From the NCBI GenBank assembly GCA_035450685.1, contig DAOTNF010000005.1, positions 57,873 to 121,872 of the forward strand: DNA of 64,000 nt, written 5' to 3'. The number at the start of each line of letters is the position of its first letter. The first letter of the stretch is position 1. Positions 49,831 through 59,605 of the stretch are shown piece after piece. Source of the stretch: Syntrophosphaera sp035450685 (lineage in GTDB: Bacteria > Cloacimonadota > Cloacimonadia > Cloacimonadales > Cloacimonadaceae). Below the pieces are notes generated by a model, which saw only the letters and a list, made by a program, of their open reading frames with translations, ran no database searches and had not been told where the DNA came from. A program made the position numbers and the translations under genes.

Positions 49831-52377
49831 ATGTCCAAGAAATCTGTCAACCCCAAATTTGCCAAAGCCGCCCCCAAAAGCGCTCCGGCCATGGAGACCG
49901 CGCAAAATAGCACTCCCGCCTGGAATACCCGCTATCTGTCTTTGGCGCTGATGGCTCTGCTGCTGATCGCGGTGAGCCTGCTATACTTTCCGGTGGCGTT
50001 CAAGGGCTACACGCCCAAAAACGCTTCGGACATCTCGCAATGGCAAGGCGCGGCAAACAAGATCATAGAATACAACAAGACCCACGCGGACAACGCCTTG
50101 TGGACGCAAAGCATGTTCAGCGGCATGCCGTCCTACATGATCTCCTTTCCCAACCGCTGGCCCTTTTTGGAGAACCTTTCCAAGCTCACGGACAAGGTGA
50201 TCAACTGGCGTATCTTCCTGCTGTTCGTGGGTGGATTGGGCATGTTTTTCCTCTTGCGGCATCTCAAGCTGGATGTGTGGACAAGCTTTTTCGGGGCGGT
50301 GGCCTTCGTGTTTTCCTGCCACTGGCTGGGGCTGGTGGAGATCGGGCACAACACCAAGTTCCGCGCCATCATGTATATACCCTGGGTGCTCTGGGCGCTG
50401 TTCAGGCTGCGCAAGGAACCGGGTCTGCTGGGGCTGGGTTTTCTGGCTACGACCCTGATCATGCAACTGAGGGAAAACCATCCCCAGATCAGCTACTACC
50501 TCTATCTCTTTGTGGGAATGTACTGGCTGTGGCAGTTGATCGAGAGCGTCCGCAAGAAAGACGGTAAACGCTTTGTAGCCTTTACCTTGCTGATGGTGCT
50601 GGCCTTTGGGCTGACGGCGTTGGCTGTGATGAACCCCTATCTTAGCACGCTGGAATACAGCCACCATACCATGCGCGGAGGCTCCCAGGGCCTGGAGACC
50701 AGCTATGCCCAGGGCTGGAGTTTCCATCCCAAAGAGATTCTCACCTTCATCATCCCCGACTTCTTTGGCGGGATCAGCCCCAACTATTGGGGTTACATGC
50801 CTTTCACCCAAATCTATAACTACTTTGGACTGGTGGTGCTGGCTTTTGGCGTGCTGGCCCTCTGCGGGCGGAAACACAGGCGCCTGGCGGTCTTTCTCTG
50901 GATCGCATCCTTGATCTTTCTCATCATGTCCTTCGGCAGCGCCACCCCCTGGCTGAGCGGACTGTTTATGAAGTATCTGCCCTATTTCAACAAGTTCCGG
51001 GTGCCTTCGATGATCCTCACCATGGTGCAGGTGATAGCCGCGCTGCTGGCGGCTTTGGGACTGGACACCCTGCTGAGCGAAGTGAACAACCGGGAGCAGA
51101 AGTGGAGTAAGGGCTTGTTCCGCGCTTTCTGGATTTGCGGGGGAATCTTTGTGGTCTGGCTGCTGCTGGGCAAGACCGTTTTTGGCGGGATGAGCTTCAC
51201 CACAGCAGGAGAGATGGCGCAACTCGAGCAATACAATATGATGGCGCGCCTGCCGCAACTCAAGGCAGACCGGCTGGCGCTGCTCTACAACAGCGGCGTG
51301 CTGAGCCTGCTGCTCCTCACCGTAAGCATTGGCCTGGCCTATCTGCACAGCGTGAAGAAGCTGCCGCGCCTGGCCTTGGTGCTGCTGCTCACCCTGGTGG
51401 TTTTTATCGACCTCTATGTATATACCGGAAAGCATCTTAAGAGTGAAAACCTGCAAGCCCGGCAGGAGTATATTGACAGCTTCCAGGCCCGGGACTACGA
51501 TAGTTTCCTCCTGCAAGACAGCGGCAACCATCGCATCTATCCCATCGATCAAAGCCTTTTCAGCCAGACCCGCATGACCCGCTCCCCGGGCGAATGGGCC
51601 TATCACCACCAGACCGTGAACGGATATTCCGCCGCCAAGCTGAAACGCTACAACGACCTGCTCAACCTGATCCAGGGCGATGCCAAACAACCGGGAGAAT
51701 GGCGGCGCTTCCTGATGAATCTTTACGCTCCCGAGAAGGGAAGCATGCCCCGCGAAGCGGCGACCCCCGTCCTGGATATGCTCTCCGTGAAGTATTTCCT
51801 GCATCCCGACAATCTGCCTTTGGATTCGCTGCTCGCCAAGCTGGAGCCCGTTTTCACCGGTTATGACGGCACCACGGTCTATCGCAACAACAGCGCCCTG
51901 CCCCGCGCCTGGTTCGTGGACTCGGTGCAAAAGGTGGCTCCGGCGGATTCCATCCTGGGTCTGATGACCCTGGAAAGCTTCAACCCCCGCTCCCTTGCCT
52001 ATGTGGAAAGCGATCTGAAAGGCGTGCAGGCGCCTGATTCCGCCAGCGTGAAACAAACCGTGGCTGAAATGCACCAGCTTGCCTACGACGTTTACACCGA
52101 CAAACCCGCTTTCCTCGTCTTGAGCGAAATCTATTACCCTGCGGGCTGGAAAGCCACCCTGGACGGCAAGGAAATCCCCATCCATCCCGCCAACTACGTC
52201 CTGCGCGGGCTGCAAATACCGGCGGGACAACACAAGCTGGAACTGAGCTTTGAACCGAGTTCCTACAAGCAGAGCGTGATCCTGAGCCTGATCGGCCTGC
52301 TGGCAGCCTTGCTTGCCCTGCTGGCCGGGCTTTTCCTCAAGTATCGCAAAGCGCATCCCGCAGAGCAACAGGGATAA
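49831..52377 (+). CDS. YfhO-family polytopic membrane protein
   Basis: An 848-aa protein with 12 to 13 membrane spans, starting after residue 30 (YLSLALMALLLIAVSLLYFP) and ending YKQSVILSLIGLLAALLALL. The large non-membrane section near residues 530-790 has AFLVLSEIYYPAGWKATLDGKEI, the typical YfhO C-terminal beta motif (LSEIYYPAGWKATLDG). In Gram-positives YfhO helps glycosylate lipoteichoic acid, so a glycosyltransferase C-like role on lipid-linked sugars at the envelope is likely. The start at 49831 follows AGAGGATATT; the open frame extends 34 codons upstream without a ribosome site. Confidence 0.85.
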   Translation: MSKKSVNPKFAKAAPKSAPAMETAQNSTPAWNTRYLSLALMALLLIAVSLLYFPVAFKGYTPKNASDISQWQGAANKIIEYNKTHADNALWTQSMFSGMPSYMISFPNRWPFLENLSKLTDKVINWRIFLLFVGGLGMFFLLRHLKLDVWTSFFGAVAFVFSCHWLGLVEIGHNTKFRAIMYIPWVLWALFRLRKEPGLLGLGFLATTLIMQLRENHPQISYYLYLFVGMYWLWQLIESVRKKDGKRFVAFTLLMVLAFGLTALAVMNPYLSTLEYSHHTMRGGSQGLETSYAQGWSFHPKEILTFIIPDFFGGISPNYWGYMPFTQIYNYFGLVVLAFGVLALCGRKHRRLAVFLWIASLIFLIMSFGSATPWLSGLFMKYLPYFNKFRVPSMILTMVQVIAALLAALGLDTLLSEVNNREQKWSKGLFRAFWICGGIFVVWLLLGKTVFGGMSFTTAGEMAQLEQYNMMARLPQLKADRLALLYNSGVLSLLLLTVSIGLAYLHSVKKLPRLALVLLLTLVVFIDLYVYTGKHLKSENLQARQEYIDSFQARDYDSFLLQDSGNHRIYPIDQSLFSQTRMTRSPGEWAYHHQTVNGYSAAKLKRYNDLLNLIQGDAKQPGEWRRFLMNLYAPEKGSMPREAATPVLDMLSVKYFLHPDNLPLDSLLAKLEPVFTGYDGTTVYRNNSALPRAWFVDSVQKVAPADSILGLMTLESFNPRSLAYVESDLKGVQAPDSASVKQTVAEMHQLAYDVYTDKPAFLVLSEIYYPAGWKATLDGKEIPIHPANYVLRGLQIPAGQHKLELSFEPSSYKQSVILSLIGLLAALLALLAGLFLKYRKAHPAEQQG

Positions 52378-52383
52378 AAGCTT

Positions 52384-53418
52384 ATGAGAGTCAACAACGC
52401 CGATTACCGCAGCGTCTGGTGGGAGCATGGCCGCCTGAAAATGATCGACCAAAACAGGCTCCCGCAGGATTTCGTGATTGCGGAGTTCACCAGCCATGAA
52501 GCCGTGGCGGACGCCATCCGCTACATGACCGTGCGGGGAGCACCTGCCATCGGGGCGGCGGGCGCTTTCGGCCTGGCACTGGCTGCGCAGAGTGCCCCGG
52601 AAACCAAGTTCCGCGCCTACCTCAAGCAAGCCCGGCAACTGCTGATCACCACCCGCCCCACGGCTGTGGATCTGGTCAACGGCGTGAACTACGTGTATGA
52701 AGAGGCCATCCGCTTTATCCCGGACATCCCCCACGCCAGGCAGGTAGCGATCCTCGCCGCCAACGAATTCGCCAATCGCAGCGCGGAAGAGTGCCGTATG
52801 CTCGGCGAGATCGGCAACACCCTCATCCCGGACGGAGCCCGCATCCTCACCCACTGCAACGCCGGAGCGCTGGCGACGGTGGACTGGGGCACCGCTCTGG
52901 CCGCCATCCGCGCGGCTCACCGGGAAGGCAAGCAGATCTTCGTCTATGCTTCCGAGACCCGCCCCCGCTTTCAGGGAGCCCGCCTCACGGCTTTCGAGCT
53001 GGAGCAGGAGGGCATCCCCCATGCCATCATACCAGATTCCGCCTCCGGCTATTACTTCTGGAAGAAGGAGATCGACCTGGTGATCACCGGCGCGGACCGC
53101 GTCTGCCTCAATGGCGACATCGCCAACAAGATCGGCACCTACCAGAAAGCCATCCTCGCCAAGGAGCACGGCATCCCCTTCTACGTGTCCGTGCCGCTTT
53201 CCACCTTCGACCTCACCTGCAAGGAAGGCGGGGACATCCCCATCGAGTTCCGCCCGGATGATGAAGTGAGCGTTTTCGGAGGAGTGCAGCTTAGCAACCC
53301 CGGTTCCCCGGTGCTGAATCCCTCTTTCGACATCACTCCCGCCAGCTACATCACCTCCATCATCACCCCCGCGGGCATCTTCGCCCCCGAGGAAGCCGCC
53401 AAGAAGGCGCAGGGCTGA
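52384..53418 (+). CDS. mtnA: Methylthioribose-1-phosphate isomerase
   Basis: A 344-aa protein. It isomerises 5-methylthioribose-1-P to 5-methylthioribulose-1-P in methionine salvage. Motifs are YMTVRGAPAIGAAGAFGLAL, ILTHCNAGALATVDWGTAL (Cys), VYASETRPRFQGARLTAFEL and TGADRVCLNGDIANKIGTYQ (Asp). It belongs to the IF2B-alpha/MtnA fold. Six bases after the YfhO gene, and one base before mtaD. Confidence 0.95.
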   Translation: MRVNNADYRSVWWEHGRLKMIDQNRLPQDFVIAEFTSHEAVADAIRYMTVRGAPAIGAAGAFGLALAAQSAPETKFRAYLKQARQLLITTRPTAVDLVNGVNYVYEEAIRFIPDIPHARQVAILAANEFANRSAEECRMLGEIGNTLIPDGARILTHCNAGALATVDWGTALAAIRAAHREGKQIFVYASETRPRFQGARLTAFELEQEGIPHAIIPDSASGYYFWKKEIDLVITGADRVCLNGDIANKIGTYQKAILAKEHGIPFYVSVPLSTFDLTCKEGGDIPIEFRPDDEVSVFGGVQLSNPGSPVLNPSFDITPASYITSIITPAGIFAPEEAAKKAQG

Positions 53419-53419
53419 T

Positions 53420-54748
53420 ATGAGCGGCAGTCCCCGGCAGATCGACCTGCTCATCCAGGGCGGCACCATCCTCTGCATGGACGCGGAGCGGCGCGTTCTG
53501 GAAGGCCACTGCATCGCCATCGATAAAGGCCGCATCCTGGAGATTTGCCCCGACAGCGCGGACAAATACCTGCCAAAGCAAAGCATCGACGCCAGCGACT
53601 GCATCGTGATGCCGGGCCTGATCAACCTGCACACCCATCTGGCGATGACCTACTTTCGCGGCCTGGCGGATGACCTCCCCCTGGAAAGGTGGCTCAACGA
53701 CTATATCTGGCCGCTGGAAGCCCGCCTGCTGAACCGTGACTTTATCTACCATGCCGCTCTGCACGGGGCGGCGGAGATGATCAAGAACGGCATCACCCAG
53801 ATCAACGACATGTACTTCAATATGTCCGCCATCGCCGATGCCTGCACTGCCGCGGGATTGAGGGCTGTGATCGGGGAAGTGGTGCTGGACAACGGCAACG
53901 GCTCCCCCAAGAAGCGGGAGTTTGGCAGCATGGTGCTGGAATACCGGCAACGCTACGCGGACAACCCCCTCATCGACTTCTGCCTGACTCCCCATTCGAT
54001 CTACGCCTGCTCGAGGGACTCTCTGGAGCAGGTCGTCCACGCCTCCCGCAAGCACAACATCCTGCTGCACATGCACCTTTCCGAGACCCGCTCAGAGGTG
54101 GAGCAGTGCCAGAAAGAGCGCGGCTGCAAGCCCGTGCAATATCTGAAAGAGATCGGAATGCTGGACTGCCCCGCGATCTACGCCCACGGCATCTGGCTGG
54201 ATGAGGAGGAGATCGACCTGCTCTCCGGCACCCCCTCCAGCATCGCCATCTGCACGGACAGCAACCTGAAGCTGGCCTCCGGCATCCTGCCCCTCGCATC
54301 CTATCTGAAAAAGGGGATAAACGCCTGTTTCGCCACCGACGGCGTCGCAAGCAACAACAATCTGGACATCCTTGCCGAGATGGATTGCACCGCCAAGCTG
54401 CACAAGGCCATCACGGGCGACCCCTGTTTCCTCCCCGCGCCCCAGGTGCTGGCCATGGCCACCATCGAAAGTGCCCGCGCCCTTGGCGTGGAGCGGCAAC
54501 GCGGTTCTCTGGAAGCGGGCAAGGACGCCGACATCTGCATCCTCTCGCTGAACGGAGTGGAAAGCCAGCCCCTCTACAATCCCTACTCCCAGGTGGTCTA
54601 TAACCTTGGCTCCAAACAGGTTAGGGATGTGGTCATCCAGGGAGAGGTCGTGCTCCGGCATGGCGTGCTGCAAAAGCTGGATGAGGCAGAACTGCTTGGA
54701 TTTTCCCGGCAATACCAGAATCAGATCAAGGCGGAACTCAAGCTGTGA
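53420..54748 (+). CDS. mtaD: 5-methylthioadenosine / S-adenosylhomocysteine deaminase
   Basis: A 442-aa amidohydrolase. The metal site is NLHTHLAMTYFRGLADDLPL, then HMHLSETRSEVEQC and FATDGVASNNNLDILAEMD. It deaminates methylthioadenosine (also SAH or 5-deoxyadenosine) to the inosine form. The window lacks mtnP/mtnK, so the route to MtnA's substrate is unclear: a phosphorylase acting on methylthioinosine may lie elsewhere. Joined to mtnA by TGATATG spacing, and its stop overlaps the smpB GTG. Confidence 0.92.
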   Translation: MSGSPRQIDLLIQGGTILCMDAERRVLEGHCIAIDKGRILEICPDSADKYLPKQSIDASDCIVMPGLINLHTHLAMTYFRGLADDLPLERWLNDYIWPLEARLLNRDFIYHAALHGAAEMIKNGITQINDMYFNMSAIADACTAAGLRAVIGEVVLDNGNGSPKKREFGSMVLEYRQRYADNPLIDFCLTPHSIYACSRDSLEQVVHASRKHNILLHMHLSETRSEVEQCQKERGCKPVQYLKEIGMLDCPAIYAHGIWLDEEEIDLLSGTPSSIAICTDSNLKLASGILPLASYLKKGINACFATDGVASNNNLDILAEMDCTAKLHKAITGDPCFLPAPQVLAMATIESARALGVERQRGSLEAGKDADICILSLNGVESQPLYNPYSQVVYNLGSKQVRDVVIQGEVVLRHGVLQKLDEAELLGFSRQYQNQIKAELKL

Positions 54749-55200
54749 AATCCATCAAAAACCGCCGCGCCACCCACGATTATCTGATCATCCAGAAATA
54801 TGAGGCCGGTATCTCCCTGGCTGGCAGCGAAATCAAATCCATCCGCGCCGGCAGGGTCAACTTCAAAGACAGCTATGCCCGCATCGAGGCGGGGGAATGC
54901 TGGCTGCTGAACCTGCACATCAGCCCCTGGGAAACGGCCGCCCATTTCAACCACGACCCCGACCGCAAAAGGCGTCTGCTGCTCCACCGCCACGAGATTC
55001 GCCGCCTCAGGGCAAAAACAGAGGAGCAGGGCATGACCCTGGTGCCCCTGGAGCTCGTCATCAACGAAAAAGGGCTTTGCAAGGTCATTCTGGCGCTGGC
55101 CAAAGGGAAAAAGACCTACGACAAGCGGGAAAGCCTGCAAAAGAAAGACCTCGAACGCGAAAGGGAACGCGGGCGCAGCCAGGATTACGGCAGGGATTAG
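54745..55200 (+). CDS. smpB: SsrA-binding protein SmpB
   Basis: A 151-aa protein. N-terminal NRRATHDYLI, then YEAGISLAGSEIKSIRAGRVNFKDSYA, PLELVINEKGLCKVILALAKGKK and a basic C-terminal tail YDKRESLQKKDLERERERG (DLERERERG). It delivers tmRNA to stalled ribosomes. It starts at a GTG overlapping the mtaD TGA. No ssrA gene was seen in the window. Confidence 0.97.
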   Translation: MKSIKNRRATHDYLIIQKYEAGISLAGSEIKSIRAGRVNFKDSYARIEAGECWLLNLHISPWETAAHFNHDPDRKRRLLLHRHEIRRLRAKTEEQGMTLVPLELVINEKGLCKVILALAKGKKTYDKRESLQKKDLERERERGRSQDYGRD

Positions 55201-55267
55201 CGGTCATCGCCTGATTCCGATACATAATACAGCAAGTTCACCCATATATACGCTGATTATTTAAGGG

Positions 55268-55350
55268 CTGCCGAAGTCTGTTCGGCAGAGGCAACGGAGT
55301 TGCCTGTTTGGAAGAGACCTCCGGTCTCTGTGGCAAACGGACTTTACCAC
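55268..55350 (+). repeat. R2 four-hairpin cassette, copy 4
   Basis: Hairpins 55268-55288, 55289-55305, 55313-55329 and 55330-55350; linker GTTTGGA at 55306-55312. One substitution in hairpin 4 (TTTACCAC) gives a C/A mismatch in this strand. R1 follows within ten bases, as in island 1. Confidence 0.9.
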
Positions 55351-55579
55351 CCCAAAGAACTGGATCACGGCTCGCAGGCCGTGATGACACGGTTATATAG
55401 CCTGATGGTCCTTGTTTCGGGGGAACCTTTTCACCATTCCACCTTTCCACCTTTTCACCAATGCACAAAAAGAACGCAAACAATATAGTATTACATTCAC
55501 CAAATACAACGTCAACATTCTGCATAATCCTTCATAGCGCCCTCCCTTGCTGCTCCTGCATTTGGTGCCATCATCCTTA

Positions 55580-55608
55580 GGTCATCCTTATAAATTATAA
55601 GGTTGACC
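55580..55608 (-). repeat. R5 dyad, copy 6 (extended)
   Basis: Core GGTCATCCTTATAA-A-TTATAAGGTTGACC, extended to 39 bp by CCTTA and TAAGG (55575-55613). The minus-strand tail reads GGGAGGGCGCTATGAAGG, with ATG at 55535 and an 8-codon frame starting MKDYAEC. Confidence 0.88.
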
Positions 55609-55847
55609 TAAGGAAAATATAGACTTAGCCCACTCCGTCAAATGAGGGCGGCATTTATTTCAGGCGAGCGCATTATTTGGCAAGTTCCAGGCGAAGGGGG
55701 GCAAAGAGTGGCTGATTTCGCCATTTTGCCGTCATCATTCGCGTGCTGTGGAGGCAGCACTGAATTTGATTGACATAATCCCGCCCCTGAAATCAGTGGA
55801 TAGCACTAAGCTGACAATTATTATTAAATAATACAAGGAGTTATCAC

Positions 55848-58800
55848 ATGGCAAAGCAAATCAAAGCCACCATGGATGGCAACACAGCGGCGGCACACGT
55901 CGCATATGCCTTCGCGGAAGTGGCGGCCATCTTCCCCATCACCCCATCATCCACGATGGGTGAACTATCCGACGCCTGGGCCTCGGAAGGGCGCAAAAAC
56001 ATCAACGGCACCACAGTGGACGTGATCGAAATGCAATCCGAAGCAGGTGCCGCAGGCGCCGTTCACGGAGCTCTTTCCGCCGGAGCGGTCACCACCACCT
56101 TCACCGCCTCACAAGGCCTGATGCTGATGCTGCCCAACATGCACAAGATCGCCGGAGAAATGCTACCCACGGTCTTTTACGTGACAGCCCGTTCCCTCGC
56201 AGCGCAGTCCCTCTCTATCTTTGGCGACCATTCCGACGTGATGAGCGCCCGCAACACCGGTTGGGCGCTGCTCGCCGCCAACAGCGTGCAGGAAGTCATG
56301 GACCTCGGCCTGGTAGCCCAGCTTGCCACGATGAAAACCTCCATTCCTTTCGTGCTCTTCTTTGACGGATTCCGCACCTCCCACGAGCTGCAAAAGGTTG
56401 AAGTGATTGACTATGAGACCATGGCCAGCCTCAACGATCCTGCCCTTGTGGAGGCTTTCCGCCAGCGCGCCCTCAATCCGGAAAACCCCCGCGTCAAGGT
56501 GGGGCAGCAGAATCCGGATGTCTATTTCCAGGGACGCGAGACCAGCAACAAGCACTATCTGGAAGCCCCGGGCATCGTAGAAGAGATGATGGAAAAGGTC
56601 GGCGCCACCGTCGGCCGCAGCTACAAGCTGTTCGACTATGTGGGACACCACGAGGCCGAACACGTGATCGTGGCCATGGGCAGCGCTTGCGAGACCATCG
56701 AAGAAACAATCACCTACCTTAACGCCAGGCGCGGCATGAAGCTGGGACTGGTCAAAGTCCGCCTCTACCGCCCCTTCAACGTGACGCGTTTCCTTACCGC
56801 CCTGCCTGCCAGCGTGAAAAACGTGGCTGTGCTCGACCGCACCAAGGAACCGGGCGCGATCGGCGAACCCCTCTATCTGGATATCGTCTCCGCCCTCAAG
56901 GACCGCCCCGGCATATTCACCATTGGCGGACGCTATGGCCTCTCCAGCAAGGACTTCACCCCCACCATGGTCCTGGCTGTTTACAAGCATCTCATGGCCA
57001 AGGGCTTCCATGGCTTCACCGTGGGCATCAACGACGATGTCACCAAACTAAGCCTGCCCCTGGACGAATACATCGACCCCAGCCCGGAAGGAACCATCAA
57101 CTGCAAGTTCTGGGGCCTCGGCTCCGATGGCACCGTGGGCGCCAACAAGAACAGCATCAAGATCATCGGTGACAACACCGACCTCTATGTGCAGGGCTAT
57201 TTCCAATACGATTCCAAGAAAAGCGGCGGCATCACCAGAAGCCACCTCCGCTTTGGCAAAAGCCCCATCAAGAGCCAGTATTTTGTGACCAAGGAAGACT
57301 TTGTGGCCTGCCACAATCCAGCCTTCATCGGCCGTTTCGACCTCCTGGAAGGCATCAAGGAAAACGGCGTCTTCCTGCTCAACTCCTCCTGGACACGCGA
57401 GGAAGCCTTCAGCAACCTCACCCGCGACATGCAGCAGATCATCATCGACCGCAAGATTAAATTCTACAATGTCGATGGCCTCAAGATTGCCGACGAAGTG
57501 GGCCTGGGCGGCAGGGTGAACACCGTGATGCAAACCGCTTTCTTCCTCATCTCCGGCATCCTGGAACGCAAAGAAGCCATCGCGCTGATCAAGGAATCCA
57601 TCAAAAAGACCTACGGCCGCAAAGGCGATGAAGTGGTCAAAATGAATCTGGACGCCGTGGACAAGGTCAACGAAGCCCTGGTGGAAGTGGAAATCCCGGC
57701 CACCGTGCCCGCGGAGTGCGCGCCGCGCCTCAAGCTGGTTCCGGATGGTTCCGATGCCTATATCACAAACGTGATCGAACCCATCATGCGCGAACAGGGC
57801 GACAAGATCAAGGTTTCCCAGATGCCTCTGGATGGCTATGCCCCCAGCGGCACCGCCAAACTGGAAAAACGCAGCGTGGCTCCCTTTGTGCCCCGTTGGA
57901 TTCCCGAAAACTGCATCCAGTGCAACCAATGCTCCTTCGTGTGCCCCCATGCCGCGATCCGCGCCAAGCTGATCGCCGAAGCTGACCTCGCCGACGCTCC
58001 CAAGACCTTCAAAACCCTCAAGGCAACCGGCGCCGAAGGATACCAATACAAGGTGCAGGTCTATATCGACGACTGCCAGAGCTGCCGCGTTTGCGTCAAC
58101 GAATGCCCCAAGGCCGCCCTGGTGATGCACCCCATCGAAGACGAACGCGCCAATGGCGAACAGGATAACTATCAGTTCTTTGAAGAGTTGCCTTCCGATG
58201 TGATGGGCAATTTCAAGGAAAGCAACGTGAAGGGCTCGCAGTTCAAACAGCCGCTTTTGGAGTTCTCCGGAGCCTGCGCTGGTTGCGGCGAAACCCCCTA
58301 TATCAAGCTGCTCACCCAGCTCTTCGGCGACCGCATGATCATCGCCAACGCCACAGGCTGCTCCTCGATCTGGGGCGGAACCTTCCCCACCATCCCCTAT
58401 GCCAAAAACAAAGACGGCAAAGGCCCCGCCTGGGCTAACAGCCTCTTTGAAGACAACGCCGAATACGGCTTCGGCATGCGCCTGGCGGTCAATTCCCACC
58501 GCAAACTGCTCAAGGCCGCCATCGAGCAACTGCGGGATAAATCCATCGATCCCGCCCTGAAGGAAGCCCTCGGCTATGCCCTGGAACACTGGACTGCCGT
58601 AGATCAGGCCGCCAAAGACAACGCCGCAAAGGTGAAAGCCCTGCTGCCTGCAGCGATCCAAAACGCTTGCGAAGGCTGCAAACCCATCCTTCAAAAGGTT
58701 GCCGAATTGCAGGATTACCTTGTGGAAAAATCGATCTGGGCCATCGGCGGAGACGGCTGGGCCTATGACATCGGTTATGGCGGGCTGGATCATGTGATGG

Positions 58801-59369
58801 CCTCCAACCAGAATATCAATGTCCTGGTGCTGGATACCGAAGTGTATTCCAACACTGGCGGCCAGGCCTCCAAAGCCACTCCCCTGGGTTCCATCGCCCG
58901 CTTCGCCGAAGCCGGCAAGAACACCAACAAGAAAGACCTCGGCATGATGATGATGAACTATGGCTACGTGTATGTGGCCGCCATCGCCATGGGCGCGAAC
59001 AAGGCTCAGGCCCTGAACGCGATCATGGAAGCGGAAGCCTATCCCGGGCCCTCCATCGTCATCGCCTATGCTCCCTGCATCAACCACGGCATCGACATGT
59101 CCATGAGCCAGAAACGGCAAAAGACCGCCGTGGACGCTGGCTACTGGCTGCTCTACCGCTATAATCCCCTCAATGCCGAACAAGGCAAGCATCCGCTTAG
59201 CCTGGACAGCAAGGAACCTACTCTCAGCGTGAAGGAGTTCTTCAAGGATGAAAACCGCTACGCTGGTCTGCGCAGAATCTTCCCGGAACGCTCCGAACGC
59301 TTCCAGAACGAAGCAGAGGAGTTCTTCAATGCCAGATATCTGCAATACAAGAAACTAACCGAGAGCTAA
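55848..59369 (+). CDS. nifJ: Pyruvate:ferredoxin/flavodoxin oxidoreductase, one-piece
   Basis: A 1173-aa PFOR oxidising pyruvate with CoA to acetyl-CoA, CO2 and reduced ferredoxin. Domains in order: N-terminal thiamine-pyrimidine domain (FPITPSSTMGELSDAW), domain II/III, a two [4Fe-4S] ferredoxin domain (CIQCNQCSFVCPHAAI, CQSCRVCVNECPKAAL) and the C-terminal TPP domain (CAGCGETPY for the third cluster, GGDGWAYDIGYGGLDHVMAS). The length is typical. Preceded by ACAAGGAGTTATCAC. It has a single strong terminator and makes sense as a main fermentative node with gapA and fba. Confidence 0.97.
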   Translation: MAKQIKATMDGNTAAAHVAYAFAEVAAIFPITPSSTMGELSDAWASEGRKNINGTTVDVIEMQSEAGAAGAVHGALSAGAVTTTFTASQGLMLMLPNMHKIAGEMLPTVFYVTARSLAAQSLSIFGDHSDVMSARNTGWALLAANSVQEVMDLGLVAQLATMKTSIPFVLFFDGFRTSHELQKVEVIDYETMASLNDPALVEAFRQRALNPENPRVKVGQQNPDVYFQGRETSNKHYLEAPGIVEEMMEKVGATVGRSYKLFDYVGHHEAEHVIVAMGSACETIEETITYLNARRGMKLGLVKVRLYRPFNVTRFLTALPASVKNVAVLDRTKEPGAIGEPLYLDIVSALKDRPGIFTIGGRYGLSSKDFTPTMVLAVYKHLMAKGFHGFTVGINDDVTKLSLPLDEYIDPSPEGTINCKFWGLGSDGTVGANKNSIKIIGDNTDLYVQGYFQYDSKKSGGITRSHLRFGKSPIKSQYFVTKEDFVACHNPAFIGRFDLLEGIKENGVFLLNSSWTREEAFSNLTRDMQQIIIDRKIKFYNVDGLKIADEVGLGGRVNTVMQTAFFLISGILERKEAIALIKESIKKTYGRKGDEVVKMNLDAVDKVNEALVEVEIPATVPAECAPRLKLVPDGSDAYITNVIEPIMREQGDKIKVSQMPLDGYAPSGTAKLEKRSVAPFVPRWIPENCIQCNQCSFVCPHAAIRAKLIAEADLADAPKTFKTLKATGAEGYQYKVQVYIDDCQSCRVCVNECPKAALVMHPIEDERANGEQDNYQFFEELPSDVMGNFKESNVKGSQFKQPLLEFSGACAGCGETPYIKLLTQLFGDRMIIANATGCSSIWGGTFPTIPYAKNKDGKGPAWANSLFEDNAEYGFGMRLAVNSHRKLLKAAIEQLRDKSIDPALKEALGYALEHWTAVDQAAKDNAAKVKALLPAAIQNACEGCKPILQKVAELQDYLVEKSIWAIGGDGWAYDIGYGGLDHVMASNQNINVLVLDTEVYSNTGGQASKATPLGSIARFAEAGKNTNKKDLGMMMMNYGYVYVAAIAMGANKAQALNAIMEAEAYPGPSIVIAYAPCINHGIDMSMSQKRQKTAVDAGYWLLYRYNPLNAEQGKHPLSLDSKEPTLSVKEFFKDENRYAGLRRIFPERSERFQNEAEEFFNARYLQYKKLTES

Positions 59370-59389
59370 AATCCTCGGCAATCCATAAT

Positions 59390-59418
59390 CCGGCGGAGCA
59401 ACACTTCGCCGGTTTTTT
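59390..59418 (+). terminator. Terminator of the PFOR gene
   Basis: CCGGCG pairs with CGCCGG over an 11-base loop GAGCAACACTT, followed by six T. Positions 59390-59395 and 59407-59412. Confidence 0.88.
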
Positions 59419-59554
59419 ATGCCTGGATGTGAATCTGCCCTGGGCAGGAACGGCGAGGCAGGAACAGCATTGCAGGCTTTCCGGCTTTGCCAATCCCAGT
59501 ACGCATCTGCTCATTTTTAGCCTCGGCCGATTCCAAAAAAAATGCTTTTAACTC

Positions 59555-59582
59555 TTGACATATTCATTAACCTCATTATTTA
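59555..59582 (+). promoter_or_regulatory. Promoter of the structured-leader/sorting-domain gene
   Basis: TTGACA (59555-59560), a 16-base spacer and TATTTA (59577-59582) in an AT-rich stretch. It implies a start near 59590 and about 195 nt of untranslated leader. Between 59419 and 59554 I see nothing to annotate. Confidence 0.65.
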
Positions 59583-59605
59583 TGGTGCAGCAGAGCGTTT
59601 ATAGA

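Larger units (their letters stand above)
55201..55769. repeat. Composite repeat island 7
   Basis: Between smpB and the PFOR gene. R2 (55268-55350) is followed by an R1 (55360-55390), TTTCCACC tracts (55430-55460), the tail with an ATG at 55535 (minus) and the R5 dyad (55580-55608). From 55620 to 55769 there is unique sequence with no feature I can name. TTGACA at 55770-55775 lies 73 bases before the PFOR start, without a clear -10. Confidence 0.8.

Noticed and set aside
49981..53634. A 1217-codon open frame on the minus strand across the YfhO-like, mtnA and mtaD genes
   Set aside because: It lies antisense to three convincingly homologous genes. GC-rich codon bias removes stops in the complementary frame. 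It is His/Gly/Gln-rich without any recognisable motif, and has no ribosome site or promoter.
57048..59345. A 765-codon minus-strand frame opposite the PFOR gene
   Set aside because: Antisense shadow of a well-conserved enzyme; composition typical of antisense frames.
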